Assembly: GCA_016715065.1 (NCBI GenBank)
Contig: JADKBN010000018.1
Span: 62,001-126,000 of the forward strand
DNA: 64,000 bases
Direction of reading: 5' to 3'
Source of the DNA: Fibrobacterota bacterium
Lineage (GTDB): Bacteria; Fibrobacterota; Fibrobacteria; UBA5070
In this document: positions 12,001-17,560 of the stretch, in pieces
Layout: each line of letters starts with the position of its first letter
How positions within the stretch are numbered: the first letter of the stretch is position 1
Notes under the pieces: generated by a model
Database searches by the model: none
Told to the model about the DNA's origin: nothing
The model's input: the letters and a program-made list of their open reading frames with translations, nothing else
Made by a program: the position numbers and the translations under genes

Positions 12001-12512
12001 CCGCCCTGGACAAGCTCTCCATCCGGATCAGCTCGCCCGCAGGCTCGGAAGGGACAGTCTCCCCGACAGGCGCGACCTCCGTTGCCTCCGACGAGATCGC
12101 AGCATTGGATCGACTGCTGATCCAAGCCGAGGCTGCCGCCGCTCGGAAGGATTTTTCCCTGGCCGAAGACCTGACGCTCCAAGCCGTGGAGGCCCATCCC
12201 AGACAAAATATGGCATGGCTTGCCCGCGCCATGATCCTGCGCGGCCTTGGCAGATTCCGCAAGGCGACCGAGGCGATCGAACGATCGCTGCGCCTGGTGG
12301 AGACTCCCGACGCGTTGCTGGAATCCCTGCAAATCCATCTGGCCGCGAACGAGCCCGGTGCGGCCCGGAAAATGGAGAAAGCCCTGAAGGATCGCCACGG
12401 CGCTTGGCTGAAAGCATCCCGCGAACTCTTCCGGGCTCGCGGACAAGCCTGGCCCCTGGACCTTTTGAAGCCCCCGAAAGCCGCTATTGCGGCCAAGAAG
12501 GGAAAGCGCTGA
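3..12512 (+). CDS. Giant multidomain glycosyltransferase/methyltransferase (5' end outside window)
   Basis: The reading frame is open to the left edge, so the first ATG at 12 need not be the start; at least 4166 residues remain. Domains in order, numbered from that ATG: class I SAM methyltransferase (about 50-200, LHLGCGE); FkbM-type methyltransferase (285-455, FIDIGAHHP then LSLDVEGLD); a GT-A-like domain (528-790, FLVDDT); GT2 (803-1000, VTIVIPCYKQ, DNDD); TPRs (1107-1230); a second GT2-like domain (1266-1517, HADADEF); a third GT2 (1706-1930, FLNNDT); then five GT4/GT-B domains near 1981-2350, 2369-2737, 2752-3123, 3154-3530 and 3615-3983, each with an E-x7-E motif such as EGFGFPLLE or EGWGLPYLE; and a C-terminal TPR-like tail (4033-4143). 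Single-domain enzymes of these families have 250-400 residues. I infer assembly and methylation of a surface glycan or glycoprotein. No signal peptide or membrane span is visible, so it is probably cytoplasmic. The acceptor is unknown. Confidence 0.9.
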   Translation, partial: EEWMRQANDILAGGRSWTSALPLVHAPLSDRRALGGEPSLGSARSRFPQGPLRLHLGCGETRLDDYLNIDYPRSHHNVMAPRPDLEADILGLSFPDGTVDEVRSHHVFEHFPTVVALALLCTWRRWTRDGGDLVVEVPDAEVACRTVCDGAAPWSRRMSTLRCLAGDQAAAWAYHVEQWFVARFERVLPALGWRVVEAHKSNWGMEPFLPNLLVRAQRTPGPRTTEQDRSACLEILRESLPSPADESLLHQWEAQLRTLLPDPIGAPSGQVASAPATMPASGPLLENLSFSQCGEDRIVRFIFKARGVERPSFIDIGAHHPTYLSNTALFYLNGCRGINVEPDPTLFESFPRERPGDVNLNIGIAERSEERDFFILNAKTLNTFSREGMEEIVANHPHFHVERVAKVRTEPLQAILDHHCAGRFPDFLSLDVEGLDIQILSSIRADNAPKVVCVETIGYAEDGTGRKATEILELMARLGYMVFGDTNINTIFVRRDFWILDPARRQEEFWFRLQPSTQEPQGVVSASNTTAIVFSKDRAFQLDGLLRSFRDQVADWSEIDIKILYAASTPEHERSYEELAEGFSDWDRAELHREVDFHSDLLKMINGYRHVLFLVDDTIFTNRTEIGPAGRLLDSRPDILGFSLRLGRNSSRCYTLGRDQRIPEMQEAANLVWWRWPEADADFGYPLEVSSSLYRVDDIRPLLEASSFTKPNSLEDALSRLAPKFSQTRPILAAHPIAKAFSIPANVVQKSHANRHGTTDANELLQAWQRGNRMDVRSLRGVVPDGAHMEVDLLRENPAPATNPLVTIVIPCYKQAEFLTECVESVASQTYSNLEILVVDDGSPDDTAEVAVGLIGKHPERSIRLLRKSNGGLSSARNHGIGQSRGKYVLPLDNDDKLHPEMVASLVDLLESRPEISIASTDCQNFGGDSRRIQISPLGPGILQANCLPYCSMYRREVWEANGGYRENMRWGYEDWNFWVSSWAKGLGWAKVAEPLFFYRVKHQSMLVEAKSHDAELRARIVANNRDAYPEQAQAEACELLSSLAGRSLTENDNTMTLERMQLALLAVPSGRDAERRVLQAAAEKLRGRLTCDPVRPKAGTEIDRDFQEADQLLSEGKSDEALALLAKAQESHPDRADLARAVAWLHLQRNELSQAQVGYTRATMLAPEEPTAHANLAVVMLRKGLPERAESSLRKVLDLRPEDPDALLALARILATTSRESQARALYARLAKSSPRHSLSDGDRSFLSTSPAGVASNLPAAGSCQGRIVAIVSAFNEGDVIRSVVGDLVENGIDVYLIDNSSTDDTVEQAGFWLGKGLLHIERFPQDAGYPERSSREYVWTDILRRKEEIALHLEADWYLHADADEFRESPWEGLSLSQAIRKADASGWSAIHYSLYNFRPIDDSFVRGSDPRECLTAYEPGEWFDTIQIKTWKNPGQRVDLVSTGGHSVAFPGRKVCPVPFVLRHYPIRGETHGRRKVMAERLGRFAPEEKAKGWHVQYDEFRDAGKKFLFDPARLREWDDGTQARKEIFQRMDADRTVLARVGATDPTTAIPWGSFASAIDSWTGSSLASRVEALQESDSVMNALVGDLPRSAKQMEQVASSELRRLLRGIAAVRLAQARASGDFHRANDFGKAMNHLMVGMTAADLAHESMASRSRGDIEDESRLLERLGTLANSAEVERVLDARESLARLPSVRRAPLPTSPDVTVVIPVHNGIELTRNCLDSLFSTPSRHTARIVVVDDASQDGTSGFLDRLRDEDKIRLVRHPENLGFAASCNDGAAAAQTDLLVFLNNDTIVQPGWLDALVDQLVRDDSVGIAGSRLLYPDGRIQHAGMVWEWQDGHPHPEHVFRRHQGDSPETKICLDYPCVTGACLAIPAGLFQELGGFSRDFGMYCEDVDLCLRTWEKGLRVRYVPASRLFHLESATPIDLHERAEKSRKAADLLRESWADRWPAAFESMPDWMWPRQAKSSATAPPTSSRPLRIGFDGRSFSLADAVCRGIGHYAFHHLLALLEAHPGCDLTVVHDDSVPAPADMVERTTALGAKWQKWSSRSAVDFDLFHAPDPMDVSVGHPSSFARYQTIATTATFHDIIPIKAYNGRIADWPAYLARLEEIQSGKTVLLCNSEFTRTDLLSAVSIEPTRVRTVGAGFNAAPSERTPTREVGDQLLRRLGVVEPFFLHVGAADPHKNFETTLAACQNLAKSAPVQLVVVGNIANALASARDEIVRAGLNHVVFTDYLKREELEILYSRAVAMLFPSRYEGFGFPLLEAMACGCPVVASNTTSIPEVVADAALTHSPDDLAGFVGSMRRLLEEPSLRKDLIAKGKARAMRFRWKDVADRTWAAWEELAAARGFAPGASSREIRPASRPLRIGFDARVFSVADSVVRGIGHYAIHHVKALLRHRPDCRITLLHDDTEPIQAGIRSELEALGAAWRPWSSCSSRDFDIFHTADPMFVFPGFASPFQRFSSSRISATFYDMTPLRMYEGRVANWPAYLARLDELRDSGATLLCISEFTRRDVMLATGIPEHRTRTVMAGFNSSGSSRTWTREEGDAVLGRMGIHKPFFVYVGTCDPHKNFEGALAAFQMVSHRNPAQLVVVGKLSHSIRSVRDQLAQAGVANVVFTDFIAREQLELLYSRAVATLFLSRYEGFGFPALEAMACGCPVVCSNATSLPEVVGDAALFCAPDDHPAIARTLARLMDEPVLRSALIEKGKTRSTLFSWDDVARKTWQAWEELACSPEPTIREPRAPAQVQWASPLWDPSGYGDESRAFLHHLDSTDLGVGVFAWGRHSETFRQAATEADRRRFDSLLGRELVPRRPVVLAMPAGALGRIPGAGHHVGRTTFETDGLPPDWVERCNAMDEIWVPCAFNRETFAKAGVTRPILVVPEGVDTSRFRPGLDALPIEGIPRKTTFLAVFEWTHRKGPDLLLKAWADAFGPHDDVRLVLRTYPPNQVEGNPDAWVELKIDEELSRHGRKRSDCAPIVVIAKQVPDSDMPRLYAAADVFVAPSRGEGWGRPHMEAMSCGVPVIATRWSGNLEFQNDDNSWLIEVPFLEAIDAREEFAFYRGQKWAAPSVESLRDLMRRAAGDPDGRSTKGARARRDMVQRWDWKTITPLAEARLREILHGVAPSASDRPVGQASLSPKPLGTAPGGAVRWCGQLFNFSGYARLAREAVSGLQEAGADVTADPLLPDQAWFSGLSAEERARWRALLERDPANGVLVCCDIPRDAAGRNELFQQMESANPGCHARVGWTMFETDRLPRGWAESLNRLDEVWVPSEFNRRTFAQAGVDAAKLQVVPGGIDPARYENASPMAIPGPRRATTFLSVFQWTRRKGWDVLLRAWAQAFKPQADVRLVLRCHPFGKDGKSMREVFDASLRTLGLTFSDMAPIVLLEDFLPESAIPSLYAASDVFVLPSRGEGWGLPYLEALAAGKPCIATAWGASVDFLDDECAWLASPRELVEVGPDDLRENSYLAPGHRWADPDPSEIATFLRQAASDVPLRLRKSQNARRTASRWSHHRTARAILQRITALGAGTVPAGVELGKALQATAASILQRRQGPPPAAPSSPGTLSMHPTDAIRLTAEGIRARHGTHPSPGIDGTVASGAPGASSLSIRWEGSQFVHHSLANVNREICLRLAKAGHDLSLIPFEPDQFGPEGDADLSILASLRLAALEGPCQVHVRHQWPPRLDAPAEGRWVVVQPWEFGSPPAQWIPAFQDQVDEIWCYSQYVKRVYLEAGIPEAKLAVVGLGVDVDNYRPGLEPLGDLSRDDSRTTFLFVGGTIARKGFDCLLTAWAKAFGPDDPVRLVVKAMGGDTFYKGQTGEAMVRELNASGRAAPVLLFDRDLSPREVPRIYACADVLVHPYRGEGFGLPIAEAMASGLACIVTRGGSADDFCGAEEAWLVDAVRTPIPGGKVGPFQTVAAPWWLEPDIESLVLALRTAHATPEARKTKGLAARKRIETSFTWDHAAKRMEARLAALASRPSAVRSVASTKFVSALDKLSIRISSPAGSEGTVSPTGATSVASDEIAALDRLLIQAEAAAARKDFSLAEDLTLQAVEAHPRQNMAWLARAMILRGLGRFRKATEAIERSLRLVETPDALLESLQIHLAANEPGAARKMEKALKDRHGAWLKASRELFRARGQAWPLDLLKPPKAAIAAKKGKR

Positions 12513-12530
12513 CCGGACTACCTTTTTGCC

Positions 12531-13166
12531 ATGATCATCACCGCCGCACTGATCTCCGCCCTGGGATCCCTCCCTTCCATCGAGGGGAAGTTGGATCTGG
12601 CTGCCGGCCCGTCCTTTCATCGGCTCGGGGCGCCCGTCGCCGACATCGATCCATGGGTCACGGGATTCAACCTGGACCTTGGGGTGGCGGTCTCCAACGA
12701 GGTCGCGCGCTCCAAGGCCCCCAAGCGCTACCGCAAGATGATCCCCAAGAAGGGCGAGATGGTCGTCAGACCCATCTGGGTGGCCGTGGTCCCGCGCCAA
12801 GTGTTGTTGAGTCCTGGTGGGAACTTGTCCGTGTACGGCGCGGCCTGGGAATTGTTGGGAGTGGGCACCACTTTGCCTCTTGTTTCAGGCGCCGCGTTGG
12901 CGGTGAGCGTGGATCTGCCGGAAATCACCTGGCTCCATGTGGGCGGGCCAGCCGCCGAAGGCACGGAAAACGTGGTGGCCGTGGGAGTCTCGCCGGATGC
13001 CCATCTGCAAATTGATCCCACCAGCTGGTTGAGGCTGGACGCGGGTTGGGCGCACCACCTCGATTACGCCTCGGGATCCTTCCGTGTGGGCGGCCGCGAG
13101 TGGAACCCCTGGAATTGGGGCAGCGTGTACGTGCAGTTGCACCTGCGGCCTGGCATCCACATCTAG
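12531..13166 (+). CDS. Hypothetical protein, possibly envelope-associated
   Basis: A 211-residue protein I do not recognise, starting 18 bases after the giant glycosyltransferase, so probably co-transcribed with it. The first residues (MIITAALISALGS) form a short hydrophobic stretch that could be a weak signal peptide, without a basic n-region. The rest alternates polar and hydrophobic residues, with amphipathic strands such as the last one (SVYVQLHLRP), which would fit a small beta-barrel or beta-sandwich. A basic patch (SKAPKRYRKMIPKK) lies near residue 63. There is no clear Shine-Dalgarno sequence before the ATG, consistent with translation following on from the upstream gene. The function is unknown. 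Confidence 0.6.
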   Translation: MIITAALISALGSLPSIEGKLDLAAGPSFHRLGAPVADIDPWVTGFNLDLGVAVSNEVARSKAPKRYRKMIPKKGEMVVRPIWVAVVPRQVLLSPGGNLSVYGAAWELLGVGTTLPLVSGAALAVSVDLPEITWLHVGGPAAEGTENVVAVGVSPDAHLQIDPTSWLRLDAGWAHHLDYASGSFRVGGREWNPWNWGSVYVQLHLRPGIHI

Positions 13167-13215
13167 GCGTCCCTCCAAGGACGAGCGCCTCGTTGTCCAC
13201 CTCCAGACCGTTGCT

Positions 13216-13950
13216 TTAGCGGCTCGACTTGCGAAGGATCACTTGTCCGGGATGGATCGACATTTCTTCGATCATCGACGGACGTTTTTCCTCATCAGGG
13301 TTGCCCCGCACGCAGCAGATGTCGCTCCAGCCCACCTCGTCCACCAACTCCTTCACCAAACCCACCATCCCGAAGTTGTGGCAGGTGAAATTGGGATCCA
13401 CCGCCGGGTATCCATCCGGCCCCACCGTCTGTTGAGCGAGGGCCGAGATTTCCGCACGACGATTTCTGAACATGGCGCCTCCCGGCCAGCTCGGCCAATA
13501 GCCCGTGCCCCAGTCCTCCAGCACATAGATCCCGCCTGGCTTCAGGTGATGCGGGAAGAGGTTCAGAAACGAGGTCCTGGCCACGGTCCCGATATGCGCG
13601 GCGTCATCGATGATGATGTCGAAACCCTCCGGAGCGAACTGGTCGCCGATGCGGTCCAGCAGCGCGACATCGTCCTGGGAGCCCTGCACGAAGTGGGTTC
13701 TGGCTGGCATCTGCGCCAAGGGGTTGGGCGACAGATCCAGCCCAACGATCGTCCCCTGCGGAAAATACTCGCTCCACATGGCCAGCGATCCGCCCCGGAA
13801 CACGCCCAATTCCAGCATCCGGATCGGCTGGTCGCGCAAAGGCTCGAACAGGCGGACATATCGCTCGATGTAGTTCGATTGGGGCTTGTCGGTGTCGTGG
13901 CTGGAAGCGATTTCGGCGAGAGTCCTTGGCATGTTGGTTCCGCTGGTCAA
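13216..13950 (-). CDS. Class I SAM-dependent methyltransferase
   Basis: A 244-residue Rossmann-fold methyltransferase. Motif I is MLELGVFRGGSLAMW (about residues 45-59), an acidic residue follows at VGLDLSP, and IIIDDAAHIG (about 110) closes the core. The opening region SSHDTDKPQSNYIERY and the GGSLAMW form resemble sugar O-methyltransferases of macrolide and lipopolysaccharide pathways (the macrocin O-methyltransferase type), so a sugar hydroxyl on a surface glycan is a fair guess. The location beside the giant glycosyltransferase supports that but does not prove it. The start is uncertain: a second ATG lies six codons in (13932). It is transcribed towards the glycosyltransferase and is divergent from metY. 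Confidence 0.8.
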   Translation of the reverse strand: MTSGTNMPRTLAEIASSHDTDKPQSNYIERYVRLFEPLRDQPIRMLELGVFRGGSLAMWSEYFPQGTIVGLDLSPNPLAQMPARTHFVQGSQDDVALLDRIGDQFAPEGFDIIIDDAAHIGTVARTSFLNLFPHHLKPGGIYVLEDWGTGYWPSWPGGAMFRNRRAEISALAQQTVGPDGYPAVDPNFTCHNFGMVGLVKELVDEVGWSDICCVRGNPDEEKRPSMIEEMSIHPGQVILRKSSR

Positions 13951-14068
13951 TGAAGTGGGATCTGAAAGGGCGGGTCAGCTCCGGAACGCCCGAGCGACGG
14001 GACCTGTCCGGAAACCATACCATCCTCGTTCCTGGCAGCGCAAAAACAAAAGGGCTAGCTTTCCCACC

Positions 14069-15361
14069 ATGCACCAAGACGCCACCATCGCCCTCCACGC
14101 CGGCTACAGCCCGGAACCCACCACCGGTGCTTGCGCCGTGCCGCTCTACCAGACGGCCTCGTACGAATTCCGCGACGCAGAGCACGCTTCCAACCTGTTT
14201 TCCCTGAAGGAATTCGGGAACATCTACACCCGGCTGGGCAACCCCACCACCGACGTACTGGAAAAGCGACTGGCCGCGCTCGAAGGCGGTGTGGCGGCGT
14301 TGGCGACCTCGTCTGGGCAGGCGGCCATCACCATGGCGATCCTGAACATCGCACGCGCCGGCGACAATATCGTTTCCACGTCCTACCTGTACGGCGGCAC
14401 CTACAACCTCTTCAAGTACACCTTCGCGCGCTTGGGCATCACCGTCAAGTTCGTGGACTTCTCCAAGCCGGATGCGGTGGAAGCGGCCATCGACGATCGC
14501 ACCCGCGCGGTGTACATGGAGTCGATCGGAAACCCCAAGAACAATGTGGACGATTTCCACGCCATCGCGCGCGCCGCCCACGCCAAAGGGGTCGCCTTCA
14601 TCGTCGACAACACCGTGTCTCCCATCGTCTTCAAGCCGTTGGAAAACGGCGCCGACATCGTGGTGTATTCGCTCACCAAATACATCGGAGGCCACGGCAC
14701 CAGCCTGGGCGGGGCCATCGTGGATGGCGGCAAGTTCCCCTGGAACAACGGCCGCTACGACGTGGAGTTCACGCAGCCGGATCCTTCCTACCACGGCTTG
14801 GTGTACTGGGACGCATTCGGGCTGCACGACACGGCCCTGGTGCGCGGCGCCGGATTCATCTTCAAGGCGCGTCTGCAACTGATGCGCGACATGGGCTCGT
14901 GCATTTCCCCGTTCAATTCCTGGCAGATCCTCCAAGGCCTGGAAACCTTGCCGCTTCGCATGAACGCCCACTGCGAGAACGCGCTGAAGATCGCACAATT
15001 TTTGTCAAGCCATCCGTCCGTGAGCTGGGTGAACTACCCGGGTCTCCCCACGCATCCCGACCACGAGAACGCCAAGCGCTACCTGGATGGCGGATTCGGC
15101 GGGATCATCGGATTCGGTGTCAAGGGCGGACGGGAAGCGGGCGCGAAGGTGATCGACAAAGTGAAGCTCTTCACGCACTTGGCCAACATCGGCGACGCGA
15201 AATCCCTGATCATCCATCCCGCCAGCACCACCCACAGCCAATTGTCCGACGCCGACCTTCCCGCCACCGGAGTCACGGCCGATTTCATCCGGCTGTCGGT
15301 GGGCCTGGAAGCGGCCCAAGATTTGATCGCCGATCTGGACCAGGCCCTGCCGAAGGCCTGA
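14069..15361 (+). CDS. metY: O-acetylhomoserine aminocarboxypropyltransferase (sulfhydrylase)
   Basis: A 430-residue PLP enzyme of the Cys/Met metabolism family that makes homocysteine from O-acetylhomoserine and sulfide, in the cytoplasm. The start at MHQDATIALHAGY matches the usual N-terminus and gives the normal family length; the open frame runs further upstream but without family similarity. The PLP lysine is Lys204 in LTKYIGGHG. Other family blocks are PLYQTASYEF, the glycine-rich GQAAITMAIL (cofactor phosphate region) and the C-terminal HPASTTHSQLSDADL that distinguishes MetY from cystathionine synthases and lyases. It stands alone, with a 118-base upstream gap in which I looked for a SAM riboswitch and recognised none. 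A hairpin repeat follows the stop codon. Confidence 0.95.
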   Translation: MHQDATIALHAGYSPEPTTGACAVPLYQTASYEFRDAEHASNLFSLKEFGNIYTRLGNPTTDVLEKRLAALEGGVAALATSSGQAAITMAILNIARAGDNIVSTSYLYGGTYNLFKYTFARLGITVKFVDFSKPDAVEAAIDDRTRAVYMESIGNPKNNVDDFHAIARAAHAKGVAFIVDNTVSPIVFKPLENGADIVVYSLTKYIGGHGTSLGGAIVDGGKFPWNNGRYDVEFTQPDPSYHGLVYWDAFGLHDTALVRGAGFIFKARLQLMRDMGSCISPFNSWQILQGLETLPLRMNAHCENALKIAQFLSSHPSVSWVNYPGLPTHPDHENAKRYLDGGFGGIIGFGVKGGREAGAKVIDKVKLFTHLANIGDAKSLIIHPASTTHSQLSDADLPATGVTADFIRLSVGLEAAQDLIADLDQALPKA

Positions 15362-15371
15362 TAGACAGATT

Positions 15372-15423
15372 CCGCTCCGCCCTTCGAGACGCGAGGCCAA
15401 GCCTCGCTCCTCAGGACGAACGG
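15372..15423. repeat. REP-like hairpin repeat, copy 1
   Basis: First of six copies in the window of an interspersed hairpin whose conserved arms read CCCTTCGAGACG and CTCCTCAGGACGAACGG. The variable centre here is a perfect 7-base stem (GCGAGGC/GCCTCGC) with a 3-base loop. It lies 10 bases after the metY stop, where it could help end or stabilise the transcript. Confidence 0.75.
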
Positions 15424-15487
15424 TTGATTTTCCTACCTGCGTGGCATCATCCAGGAGAACGCCTTCGTTCTTCCTGGGGAGATGATT

Positions 15488-15537
15488 CCGTTCGTCCTGA
15501 GGAGCCGACCAGCGGAAGGCGTCTCGAAGGGCGGCGG
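15488..15537. repeat. REP-like hairpin repeat, copy 2 (inverted)
   Basis: Same element in reverse orientation to copy 1, 64 bases away, so the two form a head-to-head pair between the convergent metY and FGE-like genes. Its arms are CCGTTCGTCCTGAGGAGC and GCGTCTCGAAGGGCGG; the centre is not a perfect stem. Confidence 0.75.
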
Positions 15538-15559
15538 AATCAGCGGTCGTGTGACGCGA

Positions 15560-16723
15560 TCAGGGTACATCCCCGCAGCAGCGGAAGCCCACCGATTCGT
15601 ATTTGTTCTGGGCGTAGAAGCTGCGGGTCGTGCGCCCGCAGCGGTCTTCCGGGCCGCCCACGAAGGTGCCTCCCACAGCCAAGGCTGCGGTACCGACCCG
15701 CGTGGAGCTCCATTCCCAGGCATTCCCGGTCAGATGGAAGGCACCCCACCAAGACCTGCATGCCGGCTTGGCCATGCCCCGCACCAGGGCGTTTTCCACA
15801 TCCTGGCAGTGGCCTGGGATGTATCGGTCGCCGTAGGGGTAGCGCCAGCCCTTGGGACCGCGGCAGGCCGTTTCCAGCTCCACCTCCGAGCACAGACGTT
15901 TTCCGTCGCGCAGGCAAAGCGCGTTGGCCTCTTCCCAGCTCACGTTGCTCCTGGGGATCCCCGACGGCTGGTTGGGATACTCGAAGGCATCCAGACAAAA
16001 ATTGCCGGAATCGCCCGCGACCAGCACGCGCCGGGGCCCGCAGCGGGAAGCGTCGGGATCCACCACGTATTCCAGCCGTTGGGGGATGGAGCGGTTGCCG
16101 GCGGTGTCCACCGCCGCGATCCAAAGCGTAGCGCGATCCACCACCCGGATCATGTCCAGACAAGACTTCAAGTGCGTGGAATCGGCACCGCACAAGGGGG
16201 TGGCCGAGCCTTCGTCGGAAAGGACCGCCACTTCCACCGGCGAGGGATGCACACCCGCAGCGGGGTCGGCGAAGGCGTGGGGAGGAATCGTGTCGCGCCC
16301 CAGTCGCGCCGCGCGCGCCAAGGAATCCGCCCGCAAGGAATCCAGGCGCGCAAGCGAGTCCCGACGGGCCTTGCGAAGGGAGTCGGCCAAGTGGCGCAAT
16401 TTCCAATCCGCCCAGCCCTTGCGCAGGCGCGAGAGGGAATCCAAGACCCGCAGGCTGTCGGCTTGGCGCAACGAATCGGCCATAAAAAGGGATCTGGCCA
16501 ACGAATCGGCGCGATCGAGGGAATCCAGCCGACGCAACGAATCCAGGATCGCGGCCGAATCGATCAGGGCCGGGCCGGGGGAAACCGGTTGAGCTTGGCG
16601 GTTGTCGCAGCGCCACAACAGCAGCAACAGCGCCAACAACAGCACCAGGACGGCGATCCATCCCCGGCGGCGGGCATGGGCGGGTTTGGCTGGCGCCGGG
16701 CGCTTGGGGTCGGGATCGTTCAT
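15560..16723 (-). CDS. Membrane-anchored FGE-sulfatase-fold protein with DSL repeats
   Basis: A 387-residue protein. After a basic, proline-rich start comes one membrane helix (about residues 21-37, GWIAVLVLLLALLLLLW). Residues 50-150 are a charged stalk built from repeated DSLR/DSLA units, probably helical. A C-terminal formylglycine-generating-enzyme/sulfatase-modifying-factor domain follows (about 230-387, with WEEANALC, GKRLCSEVELE, NAWEWSS, GGTFVGGP, VGFRCC). The family includes enzymes that oxidise cysteine and many proteins that have only the fold. The domain probably faces the periplasm; catalysis is not shown. Its ATG overlaps the folP stop codon in an ATGA arrangement, so it is translated with ftsH and folP. 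DSL-rich stalks are common in FCB-group envelope proteins. Confidence 0.82.
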   Translation of the reverse strand: MNDPDPKRPAPAKPAHARRRGWIAVLVLLLALLLLLWRCDNRQAQPVSPGPALIDSAAILDSLRRLDSLDRADSLARSLFMADSLRQADSLRVLDSLSRLRKGWADWKLRHLADSLRKARRDSLARLDSLRADSLARAARLGRDTIPPHAFADPAAGVHPSPVEVAVLSDEGSATPLCGADSTHLKSCLDMIRVVDRATLWIAAVDTAGNRSIPQRLEYVVDPDASRCGPRRVLVAGDSGNFCLDAFEYPNQPSGIPRSNVSWEEANALCLRDGKRLCSEVELETACRGPKGWRYPYGDRYIPGHCQDVENALVRGMAKPACRSWWGAFHLTGNAWEWSSTRVGTAALAVGGTFVGGPEDRCGRTTRSFYAQNKYESVGFRCCGDVP

Positions 16724-17559
16724 GCGCTCTCCCTGCAGGCTTGGAACGCCCGGATGGCCTCGCGCGTGCGGGCCAGGTCATGGACTCTCAGGATGTCGCA
16801 GCCGGCCTGGGTGGCCGCCAACGCGCCTCCCAGTGATCCTGCCAGACGGTCCGAGTCTTCCGTGGCCAGGGGAGCGATCCACGATTTGCGCGAAAGCCCC
16901 AGGTACCAGGGATGATCCGGAAAGACTTGACGGAATCTGGCGGTGGCGGCCACCAGACGATGGTTCTGGACCGCGGTCTTGCCAAACCCCACTCCTGGAT
17001 CCAAGGCGAGGGAGTCCGCGGAAAGTCCAGCTTCCTTCCAGCGCTTGGCGATTCGTGCCAGGAATCCAGTCACCTCCGACTCCAGATCCGCGGAATCGGT
17101 ATCGGTCTGCATGGTGGCGGGAGTTCCCCGCATGTGCATCGCGCAGGCGCCGGCTCCGTATTCCCGGCACAGTTCCAACATGGCGGGATCGGCCAAACCC
17201 GACACGTCGTTGATCGCGCAGGCGCCCCGGTCCAAGGCCGAGCGAGCGACTTCGGCGTGGCGCGTATCGATGCACACGCGCACCCCTTGGGCCACCAGCG
17301 CGGCCACCACGGGCTCGATGCGTTTTCGTTCCAGGCTCGGGTCCACCCCGGTCGCGCCCGGGCGGGTGGATTCACCGCCCACATCCAGCAGGTCTGCACC
17401 TTCCTGGGCGAGCCTCATGCCGTGGGCATAGGCGGCCTCGGGCGTGCCGTGGCGTCCACCGTCGAAAAACGAATCCGGCGTCGCGTTCACGATCCCGACC
17501 AACAGCGGGAATTCCCCGCCTCCCAGGCTCGCGTCGCGAACACGCCAGATTCTGTTCAT
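16720..17559 (-). CDS. folP: Dihydropteroate synthase
   Basis: A 279-residue enzyme that joins p-aminobenzoate to the pterin diphosphate in folate synthesis, in the cytoplasm. All family blocks are present in order: GIVNATPDSFFDGG (22-35), GGESTRPGA (near 60), IDTRHAEVA, INDVSG, MHMRGTPATMQ, LALDPGVGFGKT and LGLSRKSWI. I chose the ATG at 17559 because family similarity begins at once and it lies one base after the ftsH stop (TGACATG), implying translational coupling. The open frame extends about 100 codons upstream inside ftsH, without similarity. The 3' end overlaps the next gene by four bases. An ftsH-folP pairing is also seen in other bacteria. Confidence 0.96.
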   Translation of the reverse strand: MNRIWRVRDASLGGGEFPLLVGIVNATPDSFFDGGRHGTPEAAYAHGMRLAQEGADLLDVGGESTRPGATGVDPSLERKRIEPVVAALVAQGVRVCIDTRHAEVARSALDRGACAINDVSGLADPAMLELCREYGAGACAMHMRGTPATMQTDTDSADLESEVTGFLARIAKRWKEAGLSADSLALDPGVGFGKTAVQNHRLVAATARFRQVFPDHPWYLGLSRKSWIAPLATEDSDRLAGSLGGALAATQAGCDILRVHDLARTREAIRAFQACRESA

Positions 17560-17560
17560 G

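Noticed and set aside
9218..13015. Open frame of 1265 codons on the plus strand that crosses the end of the giant gene
   Set aside because: Same kind of low-complexity shadow; it also overlaps the next gene in a different frame.
13951..14068. SAM-responsive riboswitch before metY
   Set aside because: I compared by eye with SAM-I and SAM-II cores and found no matching conserved loops; a covariance search would be needed to decide.
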